A DNA stretch of 8,161 nt from an uncultured Verrucomicrobiae bacterium (GCA_937927265.1 CALBCO010000261.1:1-8161), one strand, 5' to 3'; shown: positions 1 through 6,827, numbered from the stretch's first letter. Numbers and translations: made by a program. The notes: generated by a model from the letters alone, not told the origin.

Positions 1-30
1 CTGCTGGCCGGCGCGACAACGGCGTTCAGC
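1..30 (+). other. C-terminal part of the signal peptide of the secreted hydrolase
   Basis: The first codons read LLAGATTAFS followed by QNLLTNPGFE, the usual start of a mature CBM-like domain. Small residues at -3 (A) and -1 (S) fit signal peptidase I cleavage after base 30. The positive n-region and most of the hydrophobic core lie outside the window, so this is inferred from the tail only. Confidence 0.55.
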
Positions 31-3000
31 CAGAACCTGCTGACCAATCCAGGCTTTGAAACCGGCAACTTCACAGGCTGGACCACCAGCGGGAGCGCTT
101 CGGTCATCACCAACGATGTCCGCAGCGGCACGCGCGCCGCCCGCCTCGCTAACGCCGAGGTCCGTCAGGGCTGGATGAATGTCTCCACCGGCAAAGTCTA
201 TAAAGCGTTTGCGTGGGTGCGGATTGCCTCCGAGTCCGGCAACGATTGGGGCGGTTTTCGTATCGAAGTGGTGGATGCCCACTGGCAAACGCTCGCCCAT
301 TCGGGTGCGTTGCTCACCGAAACGCAAGGCACCAACTGGTTCAAGGTCGCCCTGCAATTCACCGCCACCCAATCCGCCGTGCTCTTCATGGCCGGCTACT
401 TCGGCGGCAGCGGCCGAACACAAGTCGTGCATCTCGACGATTGCGCGCTCCTGGAAGACACACCCGGCAACCAATCGCCCGTGGTCAACATCACGCTCTC
501 GCCCACCAACGTCGTCGCCCCCGCCACGCAAACCTTTCAACTAACCGGCGATGATCCCGACGGCGCCATCACGCATGTTGTGTGGGAGTTCGGCGACGGC
601 GCGCGCGCCTTCGGCTGGAACGGCACGCGCCACGTCGGCGTGCCCGGCAATTATGTACTGCGCGTGTTCGTGGCCGACGACGAAGGCGCGGTGGTGACAC
701 AACAGGTCGCGTGGTCGGCCACGCGGGCGGGCGGGCCCAGCCTGCAAATCACCAATCCGGCCAGCGCGGAAATTGTCGTCAGCAACACTCCAGTCATGTT
801 CAGCGGCACGGCGACCGGCTTGAGCAACGTGATCGTCAGCACCGATCGCGGATTTTACGGTGTGGCGACCGGTTCAGACTCCTGGAGCATCGTCATGCCG
901 CTGGCACCGGGCTGGAACATCGTGTCGGCGCTCCATCAAACCCGCCGCGTCCGCTACATGCCGGCCGGTGAGCCGGCCGTGACTGAGCTGGCCGTAAATA
1001 CCAACGTCGTTGAACGGTGGGAGCCACTGGAAATTACTTTCAACGTCACCAACTCTGCCGCCACGCATCCGCAGTTGCCGTTCGAGACCAATCCGCCACC
1101 CGGTCTGGCCTGGGTGGACGGCATCACGGTGGACGGCCTGTTCACGCCCGACAACTGGCAGACGGTTTATCGTCGGCCTGGTTTCCTCTGGCAACCATAC
1201 TCGCGGGCGCTCAAAGACGGTGAGGAATGGTTGTATCCGACTGGTGCGCCGCGCTGGTGCGTGCGGTTCGCGCCACCGTCAACCGGCAACTGGCAATACC
1301 GGATCGAAGTGCAAGAAGCGCGCGGCAACGCGGTCTCGGCCCCGCGCTCCTTCACCGTCGTGCCGCCAACCAATCCGACGAATCACGGGCCGGTGCGCGT
1401 GTCGGCGACCGATAGCCGGTATTTCGAGTTTGCCGACGGCACGCCGTTTCTCGGCAGCGGCCACGGATTGGGAGTTTCTGATGAAACATATTCGTTCGAC
1501 GCCGAGCAGAAGTTTCAGACGATCGGCGCCGGCAATCAAAACTTTTTCCGTTGGTGGATTGCCGGTCATCTGTGGGGCTCCGCCTGGCAACCCTGGTCGT
1601 CGCGCACGTTGCCCTACGAAGGCACAGTGCCGGCGACAGGCTTGTCGCTGGAATCAGCGTTCGGGAACGGCTTGGCTTCGTGGAAACTTGATGCCGACAA
1701 CCCGATTCTGTTTCAAGGTTTCATGAGCGGTCATGCCGGGTTGATTCCCGGCCGCCACTACCGGGTACGCATTCGTTGGCGCACGGAAAGCGTCACCGGC
1801 CCGGCCAACGCGGCGTATCCGTTCGGCGTGTGCGTGAAGTTTGTCGGCTGGCCGGAGCCCGGCCAGACGCACATGTTACCGGCCTTGGTTGCACATGTGA
1901 ACGGCGACACGTCGTGGCACGTGGCGACTGGATCGTTCACCGCCAGTGATGATGTGTTGTCGAATCTGGCCCTGATTCTGGAGAACACCACCGGCGGACG
2001 GGCGTTCGTGGACGAGGTGGTCGTCGAGGAATCGCTCGGCGGCGGGGCGTACGGCCCCAATCTGTTGCGGTCGCCGCGCGCCAACCAGCACACCACCTTC
2101 GATCCGCGGCGCGGCGCCGGTCTGGAGCATATCCTACAAAACGCCCAACGGCGCAATTTGTATTTCAAGCTCGTCATCAGCGAAAAACAGGAATATCTGC
2201 TGAACAAGTTCTCGCCGCTCGGCTTGCCGGACCCGCACGGCAACCATTCCAATCGCGGTGCCGGATCGCCCACGCGCCGATTGCATGAATATTATTGGCG
2301 ACATCTCTCCGCGCGCTACGGCGCATTTCGGTCCGTGCATTCGTGGGAGCTGGTCAACGAAGAAGCCCCCGGTCCCGGTGAGCATTTCGAGTTGACCGCC
2401 CACGGCGCGCAAGGGGCCGACGCCGACGGCAACCCACATTTGTTCAGTACCTCGACCTGGGCCGGCCTCGCTACGAATGCGTGGAAACATCCCGCCAGCG
2501 CGCCGATTCATTACGCCGACTTCCACTGCTACGTGCGCGGCACAGGCTGGATCGAACCAAGAGATGCACTGGCCAACGATTCTGCGCGTTTCTTTCACGA
2601 ATACGCGCTCGCCGCCCAAGCGGTCGGTTTCGGCAAGCCGGTCACGTGGGGCGAAATGGGCATTGACGGAGCGAGCACGACCGACGACGAAGACCCCGCG
2701 TTGACCAATGACACACAAGGCATCTGGCTGCACAAAATCATCTGGGCGCGCTGCGGCCCCGGTGGCGTCTATCCGCTCTATTGGTGGACCGACAACATCT
2801 TCGGCAAAAACCTGCACAACCGGTACGGCAACTGGCAACGGTTCATGGCTGGCATCCCGCTCAGCAATGGCCGGTACGTGGACGCTACCGCCACGTCGTC
2901 CAACGCGCGCATCCGCGTCTTTGGCCAGAAGGACACCGTGGCGGGCCGCGCACATCTCTGGCTGGACAACACCAATCACACCTGGCGCGCGGTGGTGGAC

Positions 3001-3609
3001 GGTCGCAGTTGGACAGCGCAATCGGCCACAATCACCGTGGCGATGAATGTGCCCGCCGCCACCTACCAACTGACGTGGTTCAATACCAATACCGGCCAGC
3101 CCATCAGCAACGAAACCCGCACCGCCAACACCAGCGGCGTGTTGACGTTCAACGTCTCCAACCTGCTCACCGATACTGCGGTGAAGATCGAGCGTGTGCT
3201 CACCCCGCACGAACAATGGCGCTTACATCATTTCGGCACGACGGAGAATGCCGGCGCGGCCGCCGACTTTGCCGACCCCGACAACGATGGCGTGGGGAAC
3301 TTTCTGGAATACGCACTGCACGGTGCCCCGTGGCTGGCGGACGGCGCTTTGTTATTGCCGACCGCTGCCGTGACGATGCCTGACGCGAGGTACCTGACGT
3401 TGACCTACCGGCAGAACAAGGCGGCAACGGACCTGTTGTTCGTCCCCGAAGCGGCTGCGGCGTTAACCAATGGCGCGTGGAGCAACGCCGGTATCGTGGA
3501 AATTGGGCGGGACGATGCTGGCCAGTGGTGGAACGTAACGGTCCGCGACAGTGTGCCGGCGGACGACGCGCAACATCGGTTCATGCGCTTGCAAGTGAGC
3601 CGACCATGA
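1..3609 (+). CDS. Secreted multi-domain glycoside hydrolase (clan GH-A-like) with CBM, PKD and DUF5060 modules; 5' end missing
   Basis: The frame is open from base 1, so the gene starts left of the window; an ATG at 175 is internal. Residues are numbered from base 1 (1202 codons before TGA). Residues 1-10 (LLAGATTAFS) look like the end of a signal peptide, with cleavage before QNLLTNPGFE. Next come a CBM4/9-like jelly-roll (about 12-155), a PKD domain (about 157-238, core VVWEFGDG), an Ig-like segment (about 245-320) and a DUF5060-like beta domain (about 331-455). A TIM-barrel-like hydrolase follows (about 463-960). It has SWELVNEE with probable acid/base E787, DFHCY (H842, Y844), VTWGE with probable nucleophile E885, and YWW at 927-929. 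A second CBM-like module (about 547-680) sits inside the barrel. The C-terminus is a beta-sandwich (about 969-1066), a Ca-binding-like DPDNDG stretch (1092-1097) and a final beta domain. It probably cleaves or binds an extracellular polysaccharide; the substrate cannot be read from the sequence. The architecture resembles DUF5060 plus GH5/DUF4038-type enzymes of Verrucomicrobiota. The exact GH family is unassigned. Confidence 0.88.
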   Translation: MLAGATTAFSQNLLTNPGFETGNFTGWTTSGSASVITNDVRSGTRAARLANAEVRQGWMNVSTGKVYKAFAWVRIASESGNDWGGFRIEVVDAHWQTLAHSGALLTETQGTNWFKVALQFTATQSAVLFMAGYFGGSGRTQVVHLDDCALLEDTPGNQSPVVNITLSPTNVVAPATQTFQLTGDDPDGAITHVVWEFGDGARAFGWNGTRHVGVPGNYVLRVFVADDEGAVVTQQVAWSATRAGGPSLQITNPASAEIVVSNTPVMFSGTATGLSNVIVSTDRGFYGVATGSDSWSIVMPLAPGWNIVSALHQTRRVRYMPAGEPAVTELAVNTNVVERWEPLEITFNVTNSAATHPQLPFETNPPPGLAWVDGITVDGLFTPDNWQTVYRRPGFLWQPYSRALKDGEEWLYPTGAPRWCVRFAPPSTGNWQYRIEVQEARGNAVSAPRSFTVVPPTNPTNHGPVRVSATDSRYFEFADGTPFLGSGHGLGVSDETYSFDAEQKFQTIGAGNQNFFRWWIAGHLWGSAWQPWSSRTLPYEGTVPATGLSLESAFGNGLASWKLDADNPILFQGFMSGHAGLIPGRHYRVRIRWRTESVTGPANAAYPFGVCVKFVGWPEPGQTHMLPALVAHVNGDTSWHVATGSFTASDDVLSNLALILENTTGGRAFVDEVVVEESLGGGAYGPNLLRSPRANQHTTFDPRRGAGLEHILQNAQRRNLYFKLVISEKQEYLLNKFSPLGLPDPHGNHSNRGAGSPTRRLHEYYWRHLSARYGAFRSVHSWELVNEEAPGPGEHFELTAHGAQGADADGNPHLFSTSTWAGLATNAWKHPASAPIHYADFHCYVRGTGWIEPRDALANDSARFFHEYALAAQAVGFGKPVTWGEMGIDGASTTDDEDPALTNDTQGIWLHKIIWARCGPGGVYPLYWWTDNIFGKNLHNRYGNWQRFMAGIPLSNGRYVDATATSSNARIRVFGQKDTVAGRAHLWLDNTNHTWRAVVDGRSWTAQSATITVAMNVPAATYQLTWFNTNTGQPISNETRTANTSGVLTFNVSNLLTDTAVKIERVLTPHEQWRLHHFGTTENAGAAADFADPDNDGVGNFLEYALHGAPWLADGALLLPTAAVTMPDARYLTLTYRQNKAATDLLFVPEAAAALTNGAWSNAGIVEIGRDDAGQWWNVTVRDSVPADDAQHRFMRLQVSRP

Positions 3610-3610
3610 A

Positions 3611-3657
3611 TCTCCACGACCACACCCATTCACACCAACACACATGACCTCGTCCTA
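3611..3657 (+). terminator. C-rich, G-poor tract, candidate Rho-utilisation zone after the hydrolase gene
   Basis: Immediately after the TGA of the hydrolase gene, 47 bases contain about 22 C and only 3 G, in a window that is otherwise GC-balanced. Unstructured C-over-G RNA just past a stop codon is the classic setting for Rho loading. I found no GC-rich hairpin followed by a T run anywhere between 3610 and 3823, so an intrinsic terminator is not an alternative here. The function is inferred from composition alone. Confidence 0.3.
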
Positions 3658-3765
3658 CCGGCCGGCGTCACCATTTCCAACGGCCAAACCACGATCCAGT
3701 TACCGGCAGAGGGAACAATCCCGGCGCGCCGCCTCAATGCTCTTCGGGCTCGTGCTCATGGTTAG
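3640..3765 (+). pseudogene. Possible decayed 3' end of another secreted protein
   Basis: The frame ending in TAG at 3763-3765 reads HDLVLPAGVTISNGQTTIQ, continues through a LPAEGT...ARRLNALRARAHG stretch and stops. This style (a short beta hairpin, then an R-L-x-A-L-R-x-R-like end) resembles the last strands of Verrucomicrobial secreted proteins, which often end in F-x-R-L-R. There is no start codon or signal peptide in frame, and the frame differs from that of the hydrolase. It may be a gene remnant or chance. It lies in the 214-bp gap (3610-3823), where I see no intact gene. Confidence 0.25.
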
Positions 3766-3783
3766 GAGACTCAACAGCAAGGG

Positions 3784-3812
3784 TTGCGCGTAGGCGACGT
3801 TTTCGTTAGAGT
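3784..3812 (+). promoter_or_regulatory. Candidate sigma-70-type promoter for tRNA-Pro
   Basis: TTGCGC at 3784-3789 (3/6 to the -35 consensus) and TAGAGT at 3807-3812 (4/6 to the -10 consensus) are separated by exactly 17 bp. The -10 box ends 11 bases before the first tRNA base, so transcription would begin a few bases upstream of the mature 5' end. The spacing is ideal but the boxes are weak, and Verrucomicrobial promoters often deviate from the E. coli consensus. Confidence 0.4.
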
Positions 3813-3823
3813 GCAGCCCACAT

Positions 3824-3902
3824 CGGGGCGTAGCTCAGCTTGGATTAGAGCGCCTGCCTTGGGCGCAGGAGGTCGCTGGTTCAAATCCAGTCGCCCCGAC
3901 CA
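3824..3902 (+). tRNA. tRNA-Pro (anticodon UGG)
   Basis: The full cloverleaf can be traced by hand. Acceptor CGGGGCG (3824-3830) pairs with CGCCCCG (3892-3898). U8/A9 are TA at 3831-3832. The D stem is GCTC/GAGC. The anticodon stem CCTGC/GCAGG encloses the loop CTTGGGC, with anticodon TGG at 3860-3862 after U33. The T stem GCTGG/CCAGT (one G-U) encloses TTCAAAT. The discriminator is A3899 and CCA is genome-encoded at 3900-3902. The C1-G72 first pair together with A73 is characteristic of bacterial tRNA-Pro. UGG reads CCA and, with wobble modification, other proline codons. Its 3' end lies 17 bp from the stop codon of the convergent thiG. Confidence 0.97.
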
Positions 3903-3919
3903 GTTTCTGTAGCTGCGGA

Positions 3920-4708
3920 TTAGCCGTCGAGAAAACCCGTCAACGGACTTGTCGCTTCCGCGTGGTGGTGTTGGGGGGCCAGACCAATCTCGTAGGCAGC
4001 GCGACCGGCTTCCACCGCTGCCTTGAACGCCTCCGCCATTCGCACCGGATCGGCCGCCACGGCGATCGCCGTGTTCACCAACACGGCATCCGCACCCATT
4101 TCCATCGCTTCCGCAGCGTGCGATGGCGCGCCCAAGCCGGCATCCACCACCACCGGCACGGTCGCCTGCTCAATGATGATCTCGATACTGGCACGCGTTT
4201 CGATGCCACGGGCGCTGCCAATCGGCGAACCGAGCGGCATCACCGTTGCGCAGCCGACATCCTCCAACCTTTTCGCCAATACCGGGTCGGCGTTGATATA
4301 CGGCAACACCGTAAACCCTTCTTTCACCAGCATTTCCGCAGCCTGCAACGTTTCGACCGGATCGGGCAAGAGATACCGGGGGTCCGGATGAATTTCCAAC
4401 TTCAACCAGGTTGAGCCAGTGGCTTCGCGGCCCAGCCGCGCCAACCGGCAGGCCTCGGCGGCAGTGCGTGCCCCGCTCGTGTTGGGCAAAAGCAAGTAGC
4501 GCTGGGGATCAATAAACGTCAGAATGTTGGCAAACTGATCGTGCCGGCCGCTGAGGTCCGCGCGGCGCAGGGCCACTGTGACCAACTCGGCCCCACTGGC
4601 CGCAAGCGCCGCCGCCATCAATTCACCGGACGCGAACTTGCCAGTGCCCATGATCAGCCGGGAGGCAAACGCGCGCCCGGCAATCTCCAATGGTGTCGTG
4701 CCGGTCAT
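3920..4708 (-). CDS. thiG: Thiazole synthase ThiG
   Basis: ThiG makes the thiazole phosphate carboxylate of thiamine from 1-deoxyxylulose 5-phosphate, dehydroglycine and ThiS-thiocarboxylate in the cytoplasm. The product is 262 aa from the ATG at 4708, close to the usual family length. Family signatures are GTGKF (21-25), LPNTSGARTAAEA (74-86), WLKLEI with K103 as the probable Schiff-base lysine for DXP, MPLGSPIGSARG (157-168), VVDAGLGAPSHAAEAM (187-202), GADAVLVNTAIA (205-216) and a PLTGF tail. An in-frame GTG at 4726 would add six residues. I prefer the ATG because it forms a TAATG overlap with the stop of the upstream coiled-coil gene. Neither start has a clear Shine-Dalgarno sequence, so coupling is likely. 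It is the last gene of the operon. No thiS, thiF, thiH or thiO is in the window, and no TPP riboswitch was seen just upstream. Confidence 0.96.
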   Translation of the reverse strand: MTGTTPLEIAGRAFASRLIMGTGKFASGELMAAALAASGAELVTVALRRADLSGRHDQFANILTFIDPQRYLLLPNTSGARTAAEACRLARLGREATGSTWLKLEIHPDPRYLLPDPVETLQAAEMLVKEGFTVLPYINADPVLAKRLEDVGCATVMPLGSPIGSARGIETRASIEIIIEQATVPVVVDAGLGAPSHAAEAMEMGADAVLVNTAIAVAADPVRMAEAFKAAVEAGRAAYEIGLAPQHHHAEATSPLTGFLDG

Positions 4709-5382
4709 TATCGGACGGTCTGCCACTGGCCGTTTTGCATCAGGAAACCGCGATTACCTGCGCCCGTCGGGGTGGCGTCAGCCGCTTTCCATTCGGCCAT
4801 TTTCCGTTCCCACGCTTCGCGTTTCACAGCGCGGATTTGTTCGCGCAACGCGCCGAGATCGTGCAACTGCCGTTCCAATGAAGCTTGGGACATTTCCAAC
4901 GCGGTTTTTTCGTTTCGCAATGTCTCGGCTTGGGCCACCGTCCCCCGATGCGTTTGCTCCAACGCTGCCAACTGCTGCCGCACCGTTTCCAACCGCTCAC
5001 TCACCGTGGTCAACTGCCCCAACAATTTCTGTTTTTCGGCTTCCGTGGCGGCAGCGCGCTTTTTTTCCTCCGCAAGTTGTTGCTCCAATTTTGCCGCCTC
5101 TTGCCGGGCCGCTGCCAACTGTTGTTCAGCCCGTTGCTTCTCCGCCAATGCGGTTTCAGCCTGTTGCCGCGCCTCCGACAACGCCGTCGTATGTTCCGCC
5201 AGCTGTTGTTTGACCGCGACGACTTCCCGTTGCACCGCGACAACCTGGTTGCTGGCACCGACCAATTGTTCCCGGGTCACCACCAGTTGCTCTTGCGTTT
5301 GTTGTTGCGCCTGGCGCTGGGAGAAGTAGAGCGCGCCCAGCGCGCCGAGTCCAACGACGAGTATGATCACGACATTTTTCAT
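4708..5382 (-). CDS. Membrane-anchored coiled-coil protein of unknown function
   Basis: This 224-aa protein is not recognised as a named family. Residues 4-20 (VVIILVVGLGALGALYF) form one hydrophobic segment, either a membrane anchor or an uncleaved signal. From about 23 to 190 the protein is a nearly unbroken Q/E/A/L/K/R-rich heptad pattern, for example EKQRAEQQLAAARQEAAKLE, which predicts a long parallel coiled coil. A short glycine-containing tail ends GFLMQNGQWQTVR. The inferred topology is N-terminus in the cytoplasm with the rod outside the membrane, but this is uncertain. The start is well supported: AAGGAGG lies at 5386-5392, a few bases before the ATG at 5382. That ATG overlaps the larE stop as ATGA, and the stop overlaps the thiG start as TAATG. 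It has the best Shine-Dalgarno in the operon, so it may be translated more strongly than its neighbours. Possible roles are a scaffold or envelope spacer; nothing shows an enzymatic site. Confidence 0.85.
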   Translation of the reverse strand: MKNVVIILVVGLGALGALYFSQRQAQQQTQEQLVVTREQLVGASNQVVAVQREVVAVKQQLAEHTTALSEARQQAETALAEKQRAEQQLAAARQEAAKLEQQLAEEKKRAAATEAEKQKLLGQLTTVSERLETVRQQLAALEQTHRGTVAQAETLRNEKTALEMSQASLERQLHDLGALREQIRAVKREAWERKMAEWKAADATPTGAGNRGFLMQNGQWQTVR

Positions 5383-6206
5383 TCTGCCTCCTTGTTTTCG
5401 GTGGCCGCGTTGGCCAACACTTCGTTGCCGCTGCCCCGCCGATAACCCGCGAGATCCACGGCAACATAGTTATACCCGATGTCCCGCAGCGCAGCGACCA
5501 CTTTCTCCCGCATACCGTTGTCGAAAAACCGCCCAATCTCGGCCTGTCCAACCTCAATGCGCGCCAGAGTCCGATGATGTCGCACGCGCACATCGTAAAA
5601 ACCGAGGTCTCGTAAGACGTTCTCTGCCGTCTCGATCATCCCCAATGCCTCCACCGTTACCGGCTCGCCGTAGGGCAGCCGCGACGACAAACAGGCCATC
5701 GCCGGCTTGTCCGCCGTCGGCAATCCCAACTCCGCCGACCATGCCCGGATTTCCGCTTTGGTCAGCCCGACTTCCTTCAACGGCGCGCGCACCCGAAATT
5801 CCGCCGCGGCCTGCGCGCCGGGCCGGAAATCGCCGGCATCGTCGGCGTTCTCGCCGTACGCAATCGTCTGCCATCCTTCTGTACGCGCGAGCGTGGCCAG
5901 TTTTTCGAACAACTCGCCCTTGCAGAAATAGCAGCGGTTTGACGGATTACTCACGTATTGGGGGTTGTGCAGTTCATCCGTCTTGATCACCCGCACCGCG
6001 AATCCAAACCGGCGCCCGAGTTCCAGTGCTTCTTGCAATTCGCGGCGCGGCAAACTCGGCGTGTCGGCGATCACGGCCAACGCTTGATCACCCAACACAT
6101 CCCCGGCCAGCTTTGCCAGCAACGTGCTGTCCACTCCACCAGAGTACGCGATGAGCGTTCGTCCCGCTGCGCGCAGCCATCGTTCCAATTGTTGGCGTTT
6201 CGTCAT
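5379..6206 (-). CDS. larE: ATP-dependent sulfur transferase, LarE family (PP-loop)
   Basis: LarE adenylates a carboxylate of the nickel-pincer nucleotide precursor and donates sulfur, in the best-studied case from its own cysteine, toward the lactate racemase cofactor. The product is 275 aa from the ATG at 6206; an in-frame GTG at 6209 would add one residue, and numbering here includes it. Visible features are the PP-loop SGGVDS (23-28), NRCYFCK (91-97), YGENADDAGDFRPG (118-131), RAPLKEVGLTKAEIR (141-155) and KPAMACLSSRLPYGEPVT (168-185). C173 is the equivalent of the sacrificial cysteine. The additional C93-x-x-C96 pair means three cysteines are available, so cluster-based sulfur handling is also possible. 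LarB, LarC and LarA are absent from the window, and orphan LarE-like proteins may modify other substrates. The start lies 12 bp after the DUF1802 stop and has no clear ribosome site. The stop overlaps the next ATG as ATGA. The family call is secure; the substrate is not. Confidence 0.92.
   Translation of the reverse strand: MTKRQQLERWLRAAGRTLIAYSGGVDSTLLAKLAGDVLGDQALAVIADTPSLPRRELQEALELGRRFGFAVRVIKTDELHNPQYVSNPSNRCYFCKGELFEKLATLARTEGWQTIAYGENADDAGDFRPGAQAAAEFRVRAPLKEVGLTKAEIRAWSAELGLPTADKPAMACLSSRLPYGEPVTVEALGMIETAENVLRDLGFYDVRVRHHRTLARIEVGQAEIGRFFDNGMREKVVAALRDIGYNYVAVDLAGYRRGSGNEVLANAATENKEAE
5386..5392 (-). promoter_or_regulatory. Strong Shine-Dalgarno of the coiled-coil gene
   Basis: On the minus strand AAGGAGG ends 3 bases before the ATG (AAGGAGGCAGAATG; the spacer is CAG, then A completes the overlap region). 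It lies inside the last codons of the larE gene. It fixes the start at 5382 and stands out because the larE, DUF1802 and thiG starts have no comparable site. Confidence 0.7.
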
Positions 6207-6218
6207 CACCGCATGATA

Positions 6219-6827
6219 CTACTGGCGGTTGCCGGGAGTGTCAAAAAGCGCGCGCCGGTGTGCACGGAGCAGGCCGGCGATTTCGTCGCGATGGCGGGCA
6301 AAGGCGATATTGTCGAGCACCGGCACGAGGTCGGCGGCGGGCAGGGCTTCGGGGAGTTCGATCCAACTCTTGCAGCCGCCATAGGCGGGAAGCACCGGTA
6401 GGAGCAGCGGCGCTGGCCGCCGGTAGACGCGCAGCACCAGCGCGACCAACCCAGGCTCACGGCCAAAATGAAACCGCTGGGCCAACACCGACTCGCTCCA
6501 GAGATGCCGGCCGTGCAACCGTCGTACTGCTGCCCAATCGGTCAACCGATAGACTGCCGCCGTGACTGCAAAAAATTCAATCCGCACAACATCGGTTCGG
6601 GCGTTGGCTGCCAATGCGCGCAGCGCCGGCCGGTAGGAGGGAATGACGGACTCTTCCGCTTCGTGAAACTGCGTGGGGAACAACCAGAACGACGGCTGTT
6701 GGACTTGAAACCGCCCGTTTGTCTCCTGAACGCCGCCCTTGCGCAACGACAGAATCTGCCCGCCGCGGCCCAATGCCTGGACGGCAATCGCCCATTCTTT
6801 GTAGGCGATGTGGGTTGGAGTCATCAT
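6219..6827 (-). CDS. DUF1802 family protein
   Basis: This 202-aa protein has an N-terminal signature that matches the DUF1802 family: YKEWAIAVQALGRGGQILSL (9-28) followed at once by RKGGVQE (29-35), then SFWLFPTQFHE (46-56). A later conserved-looking stretch is AYGGCKSWIELPE (148-160). No signal peptide or membrane helix is evident, so it is probably cytoplasmic. The biochemical role of DUF1802 is not established. The LRKGG...F.L.PT pattern suggests a small globular fold and identifies no active site. The start ATG at 6827 overlaps the stop of the aldo/keto reductase gene as ATGA (a second ATG follows directly). There is no Shine-Dalgarno, so translation probably depends on the upstream gene. 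It ends TAG, about 12 bp before larE. Confidence 0.85.
   Translation of the reverse strand: MMTPTHIAYKEWAIAVQALGRGGQILSLRKGGVQETNGRFQVQQPSFWLFPTQFHEAEESVIPSYRPALRALAANARTDVVRIEFFAVTAAVYRLTDWAAVRRLHGRHLWSESVLAQRFHFGREPGLVALVLRVYRRPAPLLLPVLPAYGGCKSWIELPEALPAADLVPVLDNIAFARHRDEIAGLLRAHRRALFDTPGNRQ

Noticed and set aside
2134..3216. Long open frame of about 360 codons on the minus strand inside the hydrolase gene
   Set aside because: It is a GC-rich antisense shadow. The sequence is Arg/Gly/Val-rich with no recognisable domain, while the plus strand has clear domains and catalytic motifs over the same region.
3720..3740. GGCGCGCC palindrome as a terminator or operator
   Set aside because: It is a short self-complementary run without a loop or T tract, common by chance in GC-rich DNA.
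3644..3793. 49-codon frame starting MTSSYRPASP in the gap before tRNA-Pro
   Set aside because: It has no ribosome site, runs through the likely tRNA promoter, is Ser/Arg-rich without a recognisable motif, and competes with another frame. Not called as a gene.
4541..5329. Plus-strand open frames opposite thiG and the coiled-coil gene
   Set aside because: They are Cys/Ser/Arg-rich low-complexity translations, the mirror of the Gln/Ala/Glu coiled-coil codons. The minus-strand genes have family motifs, overlapping starts and a Shine-Dalgarno.
4700..5440. TPP riboswitch (THI element) ahead of thiG
   Set aside because: The region upstream of thiG is fully coding and overlapping. I saw no conserved CUGAGA/ACCUGA-type core there. 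Any regulation of the operon would lie beyond the right edge.
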